Below are positions 19,991 through 29,400 of a DNA stretch of 64,000 nucleotides, piece after piece. Each line of letters opens with the position of its first letter. The stretch's first letter is position 1. A model generated the notes under the pieces. That model saw only the letters and a program-made list of their open reading frames with translations, made no database searches and was not told the DNA's origin. The position numbers and the translations under genes were made by a program. Source of the stretch: Bartonella ancashensis (lineage in GTDB: Bacteria; Pseudomonadota; Alphaproteobacteria; Rhizobiales; Rhizobiaceae); assembly GCF_001281405.1 (NCBI RefSeq), contig NZ_CP010401.1, positions 396,001 through 460,000 on the forward strand, given 5' to 3'.

Positions 19991-21379
19991 CTAAGCTACT
20001 TTGCGTAAACGTGCAGTATAAAAACCATCCATTCCCCAAAACAGCGCATCTTCTGTGTGAGCATTCTCAAAATCAACAACCTCAGCAACCCCACAAAAAT
20101 CAGCAGGCGTTGTGCGCACAGCTCCATTTTCGGTTAATAAATGCTTCATACCTCCTAATTCATAGGCCAAAATAGGTTCTAGAACAACATTATTGCATGT
20201 TGATAAAACTTTCTCAATGAGGTCTTCACCCTCTTCTTTTGCAAGTGAGCAGTTGGAAAAAACAATGCATCCACCCTTTTTAACCAAAGCAATTGCAGCT
20301 AACAGCAAATCATATTGCAAAACAGCCAATTTCAAAACATCATCCCGCGACTTTGTCCATAAAATATCAGGATGACGACGTATTGTTCCTGTAGAAGAAC
20401 AAGGCGCATCAAGCAGAACTGCATCAAAAAGATTTTCAGGATGAAAATCTCTCACATCACCAACCCAATAATGCACTGCAAACTTCAATCGATCCATATT
20501 GGCTTTCAAACGTTCTAATCGACGAACAGAAAGGTCAACAGCCGTGACAGACGCTCCCTGTAAAACCAATTGTGCTGTTTTTCCACCAGGACTCGCACAT
20601 AAATCAGCCACTTGCTTGCCACGAATATCACCTAGTAAACGAGCTGGTAGAGATGCTGCAATATCCTGAACCCACCATGCTCCTTCTGCATATCCTGGTA
20701 AATCCACGACAGAATGATCTGGATCAACAAGTCGAACAGAACCATTTGGAAGAACCTTTCCACCAAGTTTTTCTGCCCAATAAGCACTGTCTGATTTAAC
20801 AGTTAAATCGAGTGGCGGTGTATTTTGTTGAACTGCTAAAATTTGACGCGTTTTATCAATCCCATAAGTTGACACTAGAAGCTGTCCAAACCACTCTGGG
20901 ACATCATGAAGTGTGGGAACACACACATGTAATATTCCTACTTCACGCGCAAAATTGCGCAATACAGCATTTACCAACTTCGAAAAATGGCGCATCCGTG
21001 GATCAATTTTAGCAATACGCACAGCCAAATCAATCGCAGCGTGATTTGGAATGTCTAAATAAAGGATCTGTGCTGCACTTACATGCAAGAGATGTTGAAG
21101 CGCTGTTGCGCGTGACGGCAAAGATCTCTTTAAAAAGCGCGATAAAGCGCTCTCAATTTGCCCTCTATGACGTAGTGCTGTAGCTAAAATAGCCCGGCAT
21201 AATAAGCGATCACGATGTGGAAGTTTTAAATAAAGAGGATGACCATTCACATGATCTGTCAAACCAGAAAAAGATGTGTGTTTATCAAGGATCGCCCCTA
21301 AAAGACGTACACATACTTGACGAACCAACAACCCCGGAACATCCTTTTCAGACATCTGCTCCACTTTCTTATATTCCAA
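19991..21379 (-). CDS. rsmB: 16S rRNA (cytosine967-C5)-methyltransferase RsmB-like
   Basis: RsmB/NOP-family m5C RNA methyltransferase. The 462-residue protein has an N-terminal NusB-like RNA-binding domain (about 15-150) and a C-terminal methyltransferase domain with the S-adenosylmethionine loop LCASPGGKTAQL, the DAPCSSTGTIRRHPDI motif and FSNCSLAKEEGED, where the catalytic cysteine is usually written TCS (here NCS). A later ATG (MSEKDVPG) is an alternative start. It is the first gene of the rsmB-heparinase-purH group. Confidence 0.9.
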   Translation of the reverse strand: MEYKKVEQMSEKDVPGLLVRQVCVRLLGAILDKHTSFSGLTDHVNGHPLYLKLPHRDRLLCRAILATALRHRGQIESALSRFLKRSLPSRATALQHLLHVSAAQILYLDIPNHAAIDLAVRIAKIDPRMRHFSKLVNAVLRNFAREVGILHVCVPTLHDVPEWFGQLLVSTYGIDKTRQILAVQQNTPPLDLTVKSDSAYWAEKLGGKVLPNGSVRLVDPDHSVVDLPGYAEGAWWVQDIAASLPARLLGDIRGKQVADLCASPGGKTAQLVLQGASVTAVDLSVRRLERLKANMDRLKFAVHYWVGDVRDFHPENLFDAVLLDAPCSSTGTIRRHPDILWTKSRDDVLKLAVLQYDLLLAAIALVKKGGCIVFSNCSLAKEEGEDLIEKVLSTCNNVVLEPILAYELGGMKHLLTENGAVRTTPADFCGVAEVVDFENAHTEDALFWGMDGFYTARLRKVA

Positions 21380-21428
21380 AAAAAACGTTTAATATGCCGT
21401 CTCTTTCTGTGAGCTTAAAACTCTAAAA

Positions 21429-22475
21429 TCAAGACTTTTTTGACCCTTTTGACCCTTGACGACGTAACCAAGCAGGGCGATCTGTAACACGATGAAAATT
21501 TTTTCCTTTGTAATTACGTGTAGTGCTCTCTTTAACTTCTGAATTTTTTCCATTCAAATTCTTACCATTTTTACCAAATCTATTGTCTTGACTAAACCCA
21601 ATCCCGTTAATAGCTGATATATTCATCTGTTCCGCTTGGCTACGAAGAGCCACAATACGATTTGCAGTTGCTGGATGCGTGGAAAAAAGGCTATCTGGTC
21701 CTTCACCACTTAAAGGATTAATAATAAACATATGAGCTGTTGCTGGATTAGCTTCAGCCTCTTCATTGTATATTGTCTGCCCACCCCCTGCAATTTTACC
21801 TAAAGCCGAAGCTAACCACAAAGGATTGCCACAAATTTCGCCTCCTCGCCGATCAGCAGCATATTCACGCGTACGACTAATAGCCATCTGTACGAGCATA
21901 GCTGCAAAAGGAGCAACAAACATAGCAACAACACTCCCAAGTACCCCAATACCATGAGAATTCCTGGAAGCACCACGCCGCCCTCCCATAAATAAAGCAA
22001 AATGACCAAGCATCGAAATGGCCCCTGCAAATGTTGCTGTAAGAGTCATTATTAGAGTATCACGATGCTCAATATGGGCCAATTCATGTGCCATCACTCC
22101 TGCAATTTCTTCTGGGCTTAATCGTGACAACAACCCTGTACTTGCAGCAACAGCAGCATGGTGTGGATCACGTCCCGTAGCAAAAGCATTTGGCTGTGCA
22201 CTATCGATAATATAAATTTTAGGCAGTGGAAGAGATGCTTTTTGAACTAAATCTTTCACAATCTTATAGTAAAGGGGTGATGAGTGTTGATCAATTTCAC
22301 GTGCACCATACATTCGCAGAACTATTTTATCGGAGTTCCAATAGGAAAAAATATTGAGACCTCCTGCCATTAAAAGTGCAACAGCCATACCACTACCTCC
22401 TCCAATGAGGTAGCCGACGCCCATAAAAAGAGCCGTCATAAAAGCTAAAAGCATTGCTGTGCGCATTATATTCAT
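21429..22475 (-). CDS. htpX: Zinc metalloprotease HtpX
   Basis: Membrane-bound M48 protease that removes damaged inner-membrane proteins. The 348-residue protein has two N-terminal membrane helices (about 5-25 and 30-45), the zinc motif HELAH (His130, His134), two more hydrophobic segments around 145-200, and AADRRGG with the third ligand Glu/Asp region. The C-terminal tail after residue 300 is basic and Asn/Lys-rich, longer than in E. coli. It is divergent from the DUF1674 gene across 84 bases. Confidence 0.95.
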   Translation of the reverse strand: MNIMRTAMLLAFMTALFMGVGYLIGGGSGMAVALLMAGGLNIFSYWNSDKIVLRMYGAREIDQHSSPLYYKIVKDLVQKASLPLPKIYIIDSAQPNAFATGRDPHHAAVAASTGLLSRLSPEEIAGVMAHELAHIEHRDTLIMTLTATFAGAISMLGHFALFMGGRRGASRNSHGIGVLGSVVAMFVAPFAAMLVQMAISRTREYAADRRGGEICGNPLWLASALGKIAGGGQTIYNEEAEANPATAHMFIINPLSGEGPDSLFSTHPATANRIVALRSQAEQMNISAINGIGFSQDNRFGKNGKNLNGKNSEVKESTTRNYKGKNFHRVTDRPAWLRRQGSKGSKKS

Positions 22476-22559
22476 TCTCTAAAACTCCGTGCTAAATCAC
22501 AATTATTCCTGTATGATGGGTTATTTTCCTCGATTCTTCAACGAAAGATTGGATATAGG

Positions 22560-22760
22560 ATGAACAAACAACATAAGGAAATGAATAACACGGTAGATAA
22601 CCGCTTCCCTCTAGCAGCACAACGTGCTTTGCAAGAGGCTGCTGAAAGACGTCTCCGCGAAATGCATGAAGCAAAACCTCTGGAAAATGGTGGACGCGGT
22701 GGTAAAGACCCTGCTCGTTACGGAGATTGGGAAATTAATGGGCGTGCCATCGACTTTTAA
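22560..22760 (+). CDS. DUF1674 protein, SDHAF4-like succinate dehydrogenase assembly factor
   Basis: 66-residue protein whose C-terminus, GGRGGKDPARYGDWEINGRAIDF, carries the DUF1674 signature shared with mitochondrial SDHAF4 (Sdh8). SDHAF4 binds free flavinylated SdhA and promotes its assembly with SdhB while limiting oxidant production. The central part is a charged helix (ALQEAAERRLREMHEAKP). GGATATAGG lies immediately before the ATG. The family match is clear; the function in bacteria is inferred from the eukaryotic homologue. Confidence 0.85.
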   Translation: MNKQHKEMNNTVDNRFPLAAQRALQEAAERRLREMHEAKPLENGGRGGKDPARYGDWEINGRAIDF

Positions 22761-23187
22761 GTAGCAAGCACCATAACGCATCCTTCAAACCACCAAGACA
22801 CTATTAAAAAACCCAATAATAACCCACCAAAATTAAAGGTTGGGAGAGAGTTGTTGCATCGCTTTCTTATCATCACATAATTTAAGGAACTCTCTTTTAG
22901 AGAATTCACTGAAAAAACGCCTCTTAAACTGGATAAAAATTCCTGACCATACACCTTCATAAAGCAACAACACACACCCCAGGGACAACCCCCTAGGGCA
23001 TAAAGAAAACAAAACGCCCCCCCAAAATACGGAAATCGCCAAAACTCTGTTACCAAAACACCTTGAGTAAAACCAAGGCAACATGTTTCAATTAAAAAAA
23101 CTCCTACTCATAGAAGCATCTTAACCTGCGTAAGTACCCGCAATATTTTAATTATCACTCAAATTGATATTTTTCCTATTCTGCGAC
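22761..23187. other. Spacer between the DUF1674 gene and rpsP
   Basis: About 430 bases, including C-rich runs around 22974-23025. A minus-strand frame over 22833-23084 has a plausible C-terminal segment (FSKREFLKLCDDKK) but an atypical cysteine- and tryptophan-rich N-terminus and no recognised homologue, so I do not call it. No terminator was identified. Confidence 0.5.
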
Positions 23188-23544
23188 CTAAGCTTCTTTT
23201 GCCGCAGCTTCCTCTTCAGCTTGTTTTGCTGCTGCTATACGCTCTTGCGCTTTTTTACCTGGTTCACCTTTGTGCGGATTATTACGCGCTGGGCGTTTTT
23301 TAATGCCAGCAACATCTAAAAACCGCAAAACACGATCTGTTGGTTGTGCGCCTTGATTCAACCAATACTGAATACGTTCTTCATTGAGTTTAACGCGCTG
23401 ACCATCCTTCGGCAACATTGGATCCCATGAGCCAACACGCTCAAGAAAGCGCCCATCACGCGGACTACGAACATCTGCAACAACAATATGATAATGAGGA
23501 CGTTTTTTCGAACCTCCACGGGATAAACGAATTTTTAAGGCCAT
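23188..23544 (-). CDS. rpsP: 30S ribosomal protein S16 (bS16)
   Basis: 118-residue S16, starting [33 protein letters not shown], with GSWDPMLP and [16 protein letters not shown]. The Ala/Glu/Lys-rich tail (about 85-118) is typical of alphaproteobacteria. GGAGAGAAAAAT precedes the ATG. It follows ffh on the same strand, but rimM-trmD-rplS, its usual downstream neighbours, are 16 kb away. Confidence 0.97.
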   Translation of the reverse strand: MALKIRLSRGGSKKRPHYHIVVADVRSPRDGRFLERVGSWDPMLPKDGQRVKLNEERIQYWLNQGAQPTDRVLRFLDVAGIKKRPARNNPHKGEPGKKAQERIAAAKQAEEEAAAKEA

Positions 23545-23603
23545 ATTTTTCTCTCCTATTGTTCACTTAAGTTTTGTTAGAATTAATCGTTTCTTTTTCT
23601 CAT

Positions 23604-23741
23604 TTAGCAGCTAATCAAATGGTGATGAATGACCTCTCTCCGTAGCATAACTCTACGAGCATCATTACAGTCCACAGCTAAATTTCCAAATTTTATTGAA
23701 GAATTTTTACGTATAAAGTTATCAATTTTTAAGGTTGCAAA
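23604..23741 (-). pseudogene. Probable remnant of a chorismate mutase gene
   Basis: The minus-strand translation contains ATLKIDNFIRKNSSIKF and, ending at a stop, LRREVIHHHLIS. Rhizobial AroQ-type chorismate mutases begin with a stretch like ATLRxSIDNIDxxLI and end like IIxEVIRHHEAI, and sit between ffh and rpsP, which is exactly this position. The middle of the protein (the catalytic Arg and Lys region) is missing and no good start remains. This rests on short matches and gene position, so it is tentative. Confidence 0.4.
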
Positions 23742-23860
23742 AATCCACGCATAAAACCTTACAACTTTACAGATCGGCACAGCATTAACATAACTCATTA
23801 GCTGCTGCATAATCATGCAAGGACCTATTTTTCTTTTTTGCATCATATTTCTTTTATAAT

Positions 23861-25405
23861 TTATTTTTTCTTAGAAAATGGAAAATCTTCTTTCTTCCCA
23901 GGAAGACCTGGAAGAATCGGATTATTTTCTGAAAGTCCTGGCAGCCCTTTTTCAAAAGAATTGCCCTTGATTTGCTTTTGTAGTGCCGAAAGTTGCGCTG
24001 GATCAAAATTTGACAAATCAGGCATAGAACCAGGCATTCCCATATTACCCAATCCCATTTTAGACCCAAGTCCTCCTAACATCTGCCCCATCAAACCACT
24101 TTTTTTCTTTCCTCCCATAGCTTTTATCATATCAGCCATTTGACGATGCATTTTCAAAAGCTTATTAATATCAGCAGCACTTGTACCAGATCCTTTAGCG
24201 ATCCTTTGTTTACGACTATGCTTTAAAATTTCAGGATGAGATCTTTCTGCTTGCGTCATCGAAGAGATAATAGCCAATTGGCGATCCAAAAGACGATCGT
24301 TAAGACCTGAAGCATTTATTTGATCCTTCATCTTACTCAAACCCGGCATCATCCCCATGATATTTCCCATCCCACCGAGTTTCTTCATTTTTCGTAATTG
24401 TTCTGCAAGGTCATTAAGATCAAATTGTCCTGCTTGCATTTTCTTTGCAAGAGCCATCTCATTTTCATGGCTAAGTGCCTCAGCAGTTTTTTCAACCAAA
24501 GAGACAATATCTCCCATACCAAGGATACGATCAGCAATACGACGAGGATAAAACTCTTCCAAAGCATCCATCTTTTCACCAACACCGATTGCTTTGATAG
24601 GCTTACCTGTTACAGCACGCATTGAAAGAGCTGCACCACCACGTCCATCACTATCCATCCGTGTTAAAATAATACCCGTAAGCCCCACACGTTCATCAAA
24701 AGAGCGCGCAAGGTGAACTGCATCTTGACCAGTAAGACTGTCTGCAACTAACAAAATTTCATGAGGATTCGAAGATTTTTTGATCTCTACTAATTCAAGC
24801 ATTAAAGCTTCATCAATGTGATTGCGCCCTGCGGTATCAAAAAGTACAACATCATATCCACCTAATTTAGCAGCCTGAACAGCACGAATAGCAATATCAA
24901 CAGCAGATTGACCAGGAATAATAGGCAAACTAGCAAGCTGTCCTTGCTCTCCCAATTGGCGAAGTTGCTCCTGTGCAGCAGGACGGCGAGTGTCTAGCGA
25001 TGCCATTAAAACTTTTTTATTGTGTTTATCAGTCAAACGTTTTGCAAATTTTGCTGTTGTTGTTGTTTTTCCTGATCCTTGCAAACCAATCAGCATAACT
25101 ACAACCGGCGCTGGTGCATTAAAGTTACCTAAAACACATTCATCCCCAAGCATATTTACGAGTTCGTCATGAACGATCTTAACGACCATTTGGCCTGGTT
25201 TAATAGATTGAATAAGGGCAGATCCAACAGCTCTTTCACGAACTTTATCCGTAAAAGAGCGTACAACATCAAGTGCAACATCTGCTTCTAGAAGAGCACG
25301 CCGAATTTCACGCAGAGCCGTTTCAACATCCTGCTCCGACAAAACACCACGCCCCGTCAAATGAGATAAAATGGAACTAAGACGCCCTTGCAAAGATTCA
25401 AACAT
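23861..25405 (-). CDS. ffh: Signal recognition particle protein Ffh
   Basis: GTPase that binds 4.5S RNA and signal sequences and delivers nascent membrane proteins to FtsY. The 514-residue protein has the N domain (1-90), the G domain with P-loop GLQGSGKTTT (107-116), DTRRPAAQEQL, DTAGRN and TRMDSDGRGG, and a Met-rich M domain (about 310-480). The C-terminal tail beyond 480, with Gly, Pro and Leu repeats, is unusually long. I start at MFESLQGRLS, preceded by GTGAGG; the frame extends 31 codons further upstream without a better start. Confidence 0.97.
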   Translation of the reverse strand: MFESLQGRLSSILSHLTGRGVLSEQDVETALREIRRALLEADVALDVVRSFTDKVRERAVGSALIQSIKPGQMVVKIVHDELVNMLGDECVLGNFNAPAPVVVMLIGLQGSGKTTTTAKFAKRLTDKHNKKVLMASLDTRRPAAQEQLRQLGEQGQLASLPIIPGQSAVDIAIRAVQAAKLGGYDVVLFDTAGRNHIDEALMLELVEIKKSSNPHEILLVADSLTGQDAVHLARSFDERVGLTGIILTRMDSDGRGGAALSMRAVTGKPIKAIGVGEKMDALEEFYPRRIADRILGMGDIVSLVEKTAEALSHENEMALAKKMQAGQFDLNDLAEQLRKMKKLGGMGNIMGMMPGLSKMKDQINASGLNDRLLDRQLAIISSMTQAERSHPEILKHSRKQRIAKGSGTSAADINKLLKMHRQMADMIKAMGGKKKSGLMGQMLGGLGSKMGLGNMGMPGSMPDLSNFDPAQLSALQKQIKGNSFEKGLPGLSENNPILPGLPGKKEDFPFSKKK

Positions 25406-25553
25406 GCCAACCTCACTCCTGTACAACAAGCAAACCAAGATGACACCCGAGAACGCAACGCGTCGTCGGATGTTGACCTCTGGGATTCCCACACTCACAG
25501 CGAGATCTCAGTCGGTGGCTCCAAGATAATTCTTGTCACTGAATGCTTACCAT

Positions 25554-25582
25554 TTCAAACAACAAAAATTGCTACTTGTCAA
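25554..25582 (-). promoter_or_regulatory. ffh: Possible sigma-70 promoter for ffh
   Basis: On the minus strand a perfect TTGACA (25577-25582) is followed after 17 bases by TTTGAA (25554-25559), about 150 bases before the ffh start. The -10 box is poor (3 of 6), so this is weak. Confidence 0.3.
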
Positions 25583-25649
25583 GATTTATCACAGAGCTTC
25601 CCTTTGTTCATCGGGAAAAATTTTGTAAAATAAATACAGATGGCTCTTG

Positions 25650-26282
25650 CTAGACACGAGAAAAGTTACCTGTTTTTTCTTCCATCGTCCATAGCTCACC
25701 ACTTGAAATATCAAACCATGCTCCGTGAACTCTCAAAATATTCTGGTCTTTACGCACCTTTAACCAGGGAAATGTTTCTAAATTCTTCAAGGAACAACGA
25801 ATGGAAGCCCTTTCCAATTCTATCTGCTTTTCTGTTTCGGTCATATGTTGATTCCCTGCAATGATTTCCCCTTCTGGAGCCAAAATACCCATCCACTGAC
25901 CAATAAAATCATCCGATGATAAAGGTTTGCATGTTTTATCAATAATAGTTCGAATCCCACCACAACGCCCATGACCCAGAATAACGATGTGTTTCACCTC
26001 CAAAAACTGAACTGCAAATTCAATAGCCGCTGACGTTGCATGATGCTGATCATCTGGAGAAAAAGGAGGAACCAAGTTTGCAATATTGCGTAAAACAAAA
26101 ATCTCACCTGGATCGGTATCAAAAATAACCTCTGGAGCTGCGCGTGAATCACAACATGCAATCACCATTATCTCTGGCTTTTGTCCTTCATCCGCAAGCC
26201 GCTGGTAACGTACTATTTTAGATGAAAAATGATGATCCATAAAGGACCTATAGCCTTTGAGAAGTCTTGTTGGTAGAGGCAC
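25650..26282 (-). CDS. Beta-class carbonic anhydrase
   Basis: Reversibly hydrates CO2 to bicarbonate. The 210-residue protein has the beta-class zinc site: Cys44-Asp45-Ser-Arg47 (CCDSRAAPE), His104 and Cys107 (HGRCGG). The start is GTG with GAGGA four bases upstream. It stands alone with spacers of over 200 bases on each side and is divergent from the glutamate dehydrogenase gene. Bicarbonate made here would serve the acetyl-CoA carboxylase whose AccA is also in the window. Confidence 0.95.
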   Translation of the reverse strand: MPLPTRLLKGYRSFMDHHFSSKIVRYQRLADEGQKPEIMVIACCDSRAAPEVIFDTDPGEIFVLRNIANLVPPFSPDDQHHATSAAIEFAVQFLEVKHIVILGHGRCGGIRTIIDKTCKPLSSDDFIGQWMGILAPEGEIIAGNQHMTETEKQIELERASIRCSLKNLETFPWLKVRKDQNILRVHGAWFDISSGELWTMEEKTGNFSRV

Positions 26283-26369
26283 CGTATCCTCACGTTATTT
26301 CAGTACATTCAAAGAAGTCATTTAGTCATAAAAAAACTCAATGTAAACATTTATACATTCATGCAATCC

Positions 26370-26399
26370 TTGACATCTACATTTTGCAAGCAAAATAAT
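26370..26399 (+). promoter_or_regulatory. Likely sigma-70 promoter for the NAD-glutamate dehydrogenase gene
   Basis: TTGACA (26370-26375), an 18-base spacer and AATAAT (26394-26399) lie about 95 bases before the start codon. Both boxes are near consensus and the region is AT-rich. Confidence 0.55.
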
Positions 26400-26491
26400 T
26401 GAGATTATTTAAAATAAATTACTATTCTCAAATAAAATGATCCGCTATAAGAGTCGGGGGATATCATATAACGAGAGGGAGGAGCCACTTT

Positions 26492-29400
26492 ATGTCGGGA
26501 CAGGACATGCTAAATTTCAAAAACAACAAAGGTCAGATGGAATCGGTTCTTTTCTCTCATGCAGATCAAGAAGATATAGTTTGTTATGCTAAAGATGAAC
26601 TCAAAAAAGCAGCAGCTACTGCTGTTGAAGCGCTTTGTCAGCATCAAAGCGGGAAAAATACCATTTGTTTTGAACATAGCCTCACACGTAGCGCGAAGCC
26701 TATAACTGTCGTCACACTCGTTAATGATAACAAACCTTTCCTACTTGATTCCATTCTGAATGTCTTCAACCAGCAAATAAATACGATTCATCTCATTGCA
26801 CATCCCGTTCTTGATTACGATTCGGGAAAACGTGTCAGTTTGATGCAAATCCACATTGAAACTTTAAATGAACAACAGACCAAAAATCTTAAGGATGAGC
26901 TTTTTTTGGTTCTTGAACAAGTTAATGTTGCTGTTCGAGACTGGCAGCCTATGCTTGAAGAAATCAGAAAACGTATCCATGCTTATCAAACAAACCTTCC
27001 ACAAAATTACCAGAAAGAAAAACAAAAAACCATCGAGTTTCTTCAATGGCTTATGAACAACAATTTCACCTTTCTTGGACTGCGTGTTTATGATTTTGCT
27101 CATAATACGGGACCTTCAAAGGCATTTAAAGCCGGAGATACCGAATTGGGCATTCTTACAGATGCCTCCATTCGCGTCATCGGCAGTACAGATGTAGAAA
27201 AGCATTCCCAAGAAATTTTATCCTTTATGGAAAGTGATGCTTTATTTATCGTAACAAAGGCCGATAGCCGATCGAAAGTTCACCGCCCTGTTTGGCTTGA
27301 CTACATTGGATTGAAAATTTTTGATGAAAAAGGATCTTTATGCGGAGAATTGCGTATTGTAGGGTTGTTCACATCATCAGCTTATACCCATTCTGTTTTG
27401 CAAATTCCTTTCTTAAAAGACAAGGTTGAAACTATCATTCAACGCCTTGGATATAATCGAACAGACTATTCCGGAAAAGCACTTCTTAGTGTCTTGGAAA
27501 GCTATCCAAGGGATGAAATATTCCGCTCTGATGTAAATATACTTACCGAAAATGCCCAACTTATTTTACAGTTAGATGAGCGTCCTCGCTTACGTATTCT
27601 TGCTCACACTGATTCTTTCGGACGCTTCGTTTCCATGCTAGTTTATATTCCACGTGAGCAGTATGCCAGCAGCATGCGCAAAAAGATTGGTGCATATTTT
27701 GTTGACATCTATGAAGGAGATTTCTTTGAATCTTATCCGCTTTTCCTAGAAAGCACACTCATCCGTATCCATTACATCATTCACCGCAAAAGAGGGAACA
27801 GCACTCCTTTTATTGAACGTACAACATTAGAGCATAATATTCGCTCTATCGTGTGCAACTGGGAAGATGCTGTCCAAGCTGCAGCCTCTACTTACCAAGC
27901 AACAGATCAGCAAATATTTCTTGCAAGCCAGTTGCCTAATAGTTATCGCGATTTATTTTCAGCAGAAGATGCTATAAGGGATGCAGGTCATATTTTAAGC
28001 CTTAGTGATCAAAACCCTCTTTTTGTAAATTTTTATGATACGGTTCATAAAGAAAAACATGCTGTTTCTCTTAAAATTTTTCATCTCAATGAAGTCCTTT
28101 CCCTTTCTAAGCGCGTACCACTTCTTGAGAATATGGGTTTTCGCGTCATTAGTGAACGAACACTAAAATTACCCTATGAAGGTGGGCGGTATGTCTATCT
28201 TCACGATATGCAATTGGAAAGTGCTTTTCAAATATCTGTTGATCTTAATGAAAATGGTCAAAAACATGCAGAGACATTTGAAGCTGTTTGGGCTCAAAAT
28301 GCCGACGATGACGCTTTCAATGCTTTAACACAAACAGCTCAACTTGATTGGCGCGAAATTGTTATTTTACGCCATTATGGACGTTATCTACAACAAGTTG
28401 GCATCCCTTACTCGCAACAGTACGTTGCCCAAACTCTCAATACTTACCCAAATATTACTCAAGATCTCTACGCTCTATTTTATCTAAAGTTTCACCCAAG
28501 TCATACAGAGCAAGAACAACGAGAAAATGAACAGATCATCCAGCAACGTATCGAAGAAAAATTGCAAAAAGTTCCTAGCCTAGATGATGATCTCATTCTG
28601 CGCCGTTACCGTAGCCTCATTACGGCAAGCTTGCGAACAAACGCTTTCACCCCCTTAAAAGATGGAAGTCCACGACGTATTTTGGCAACAAAAATGGATC
28701 CACGCCAAATTGAAGGATTACCTGAACCACGCCCTTATCGAGAAATTTTTGTTTATGGTCCGGAGGTTGAAGGTGTTCATTTACGTTTTGGCCCTCTCGC
28801 ACGTGGAGGTATCCGCTGGTCTGACCGAGCATTAGACTACCGTACTGAGATACTCGACTTAGTGAAAGCCCAACAAGTTAAAAATGCTGTCATTGTTCCT
28901 GTGGGAGCAAAGGGAGGATTTTATCCCCATTATCTTCCTCAAACAAATAACCGCGCAGAAATAGTAGAAGCAGCACGACAAGCTTATATTGCTTACATTA
29001 CAGCACTATTATCTATCACAGACAATTTTGTAAATGGTACAATAAATGCAGCTCCAAATGTAATCCGCCATGACGGTGATGATCCTTATTTTGTCATTGC
29101 TGCAGATAAAGGCACCGCAACCTTTTCTGATACTGCAAACGCCATTAGTCAGGAAAATGATTTCTGGCTTGACGATGCTTTTGCTTCTGGAGGATCTGCT
29201 GGTTATGACCATAAAGCTATGGCAATCACAGCAAAAGGCGCATGGGAAGCAGTCAAAAGGCATTTTAGAGAATCATTCAATCATAATATTCAAACCACAC
29301 CATTCACCTGTGTTGGTGTTGGTGATATGTCAGGTGATGTCTTTGGTAACGGATTATTACTCTCTCAACAAACAAAGTTAATTGCAGCTTTTGACCACCG

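Noticed and set aside
22833-23084. Minus-strand 83-codon frame after the DUF1674 gene
   Set aside because: The C-terminal part looks protein-like, but the N-terminal half is rich in Cys, Trp and Phe, no ribosome binding site or known family is visible, and the C-runs suggest non-coding DNA.
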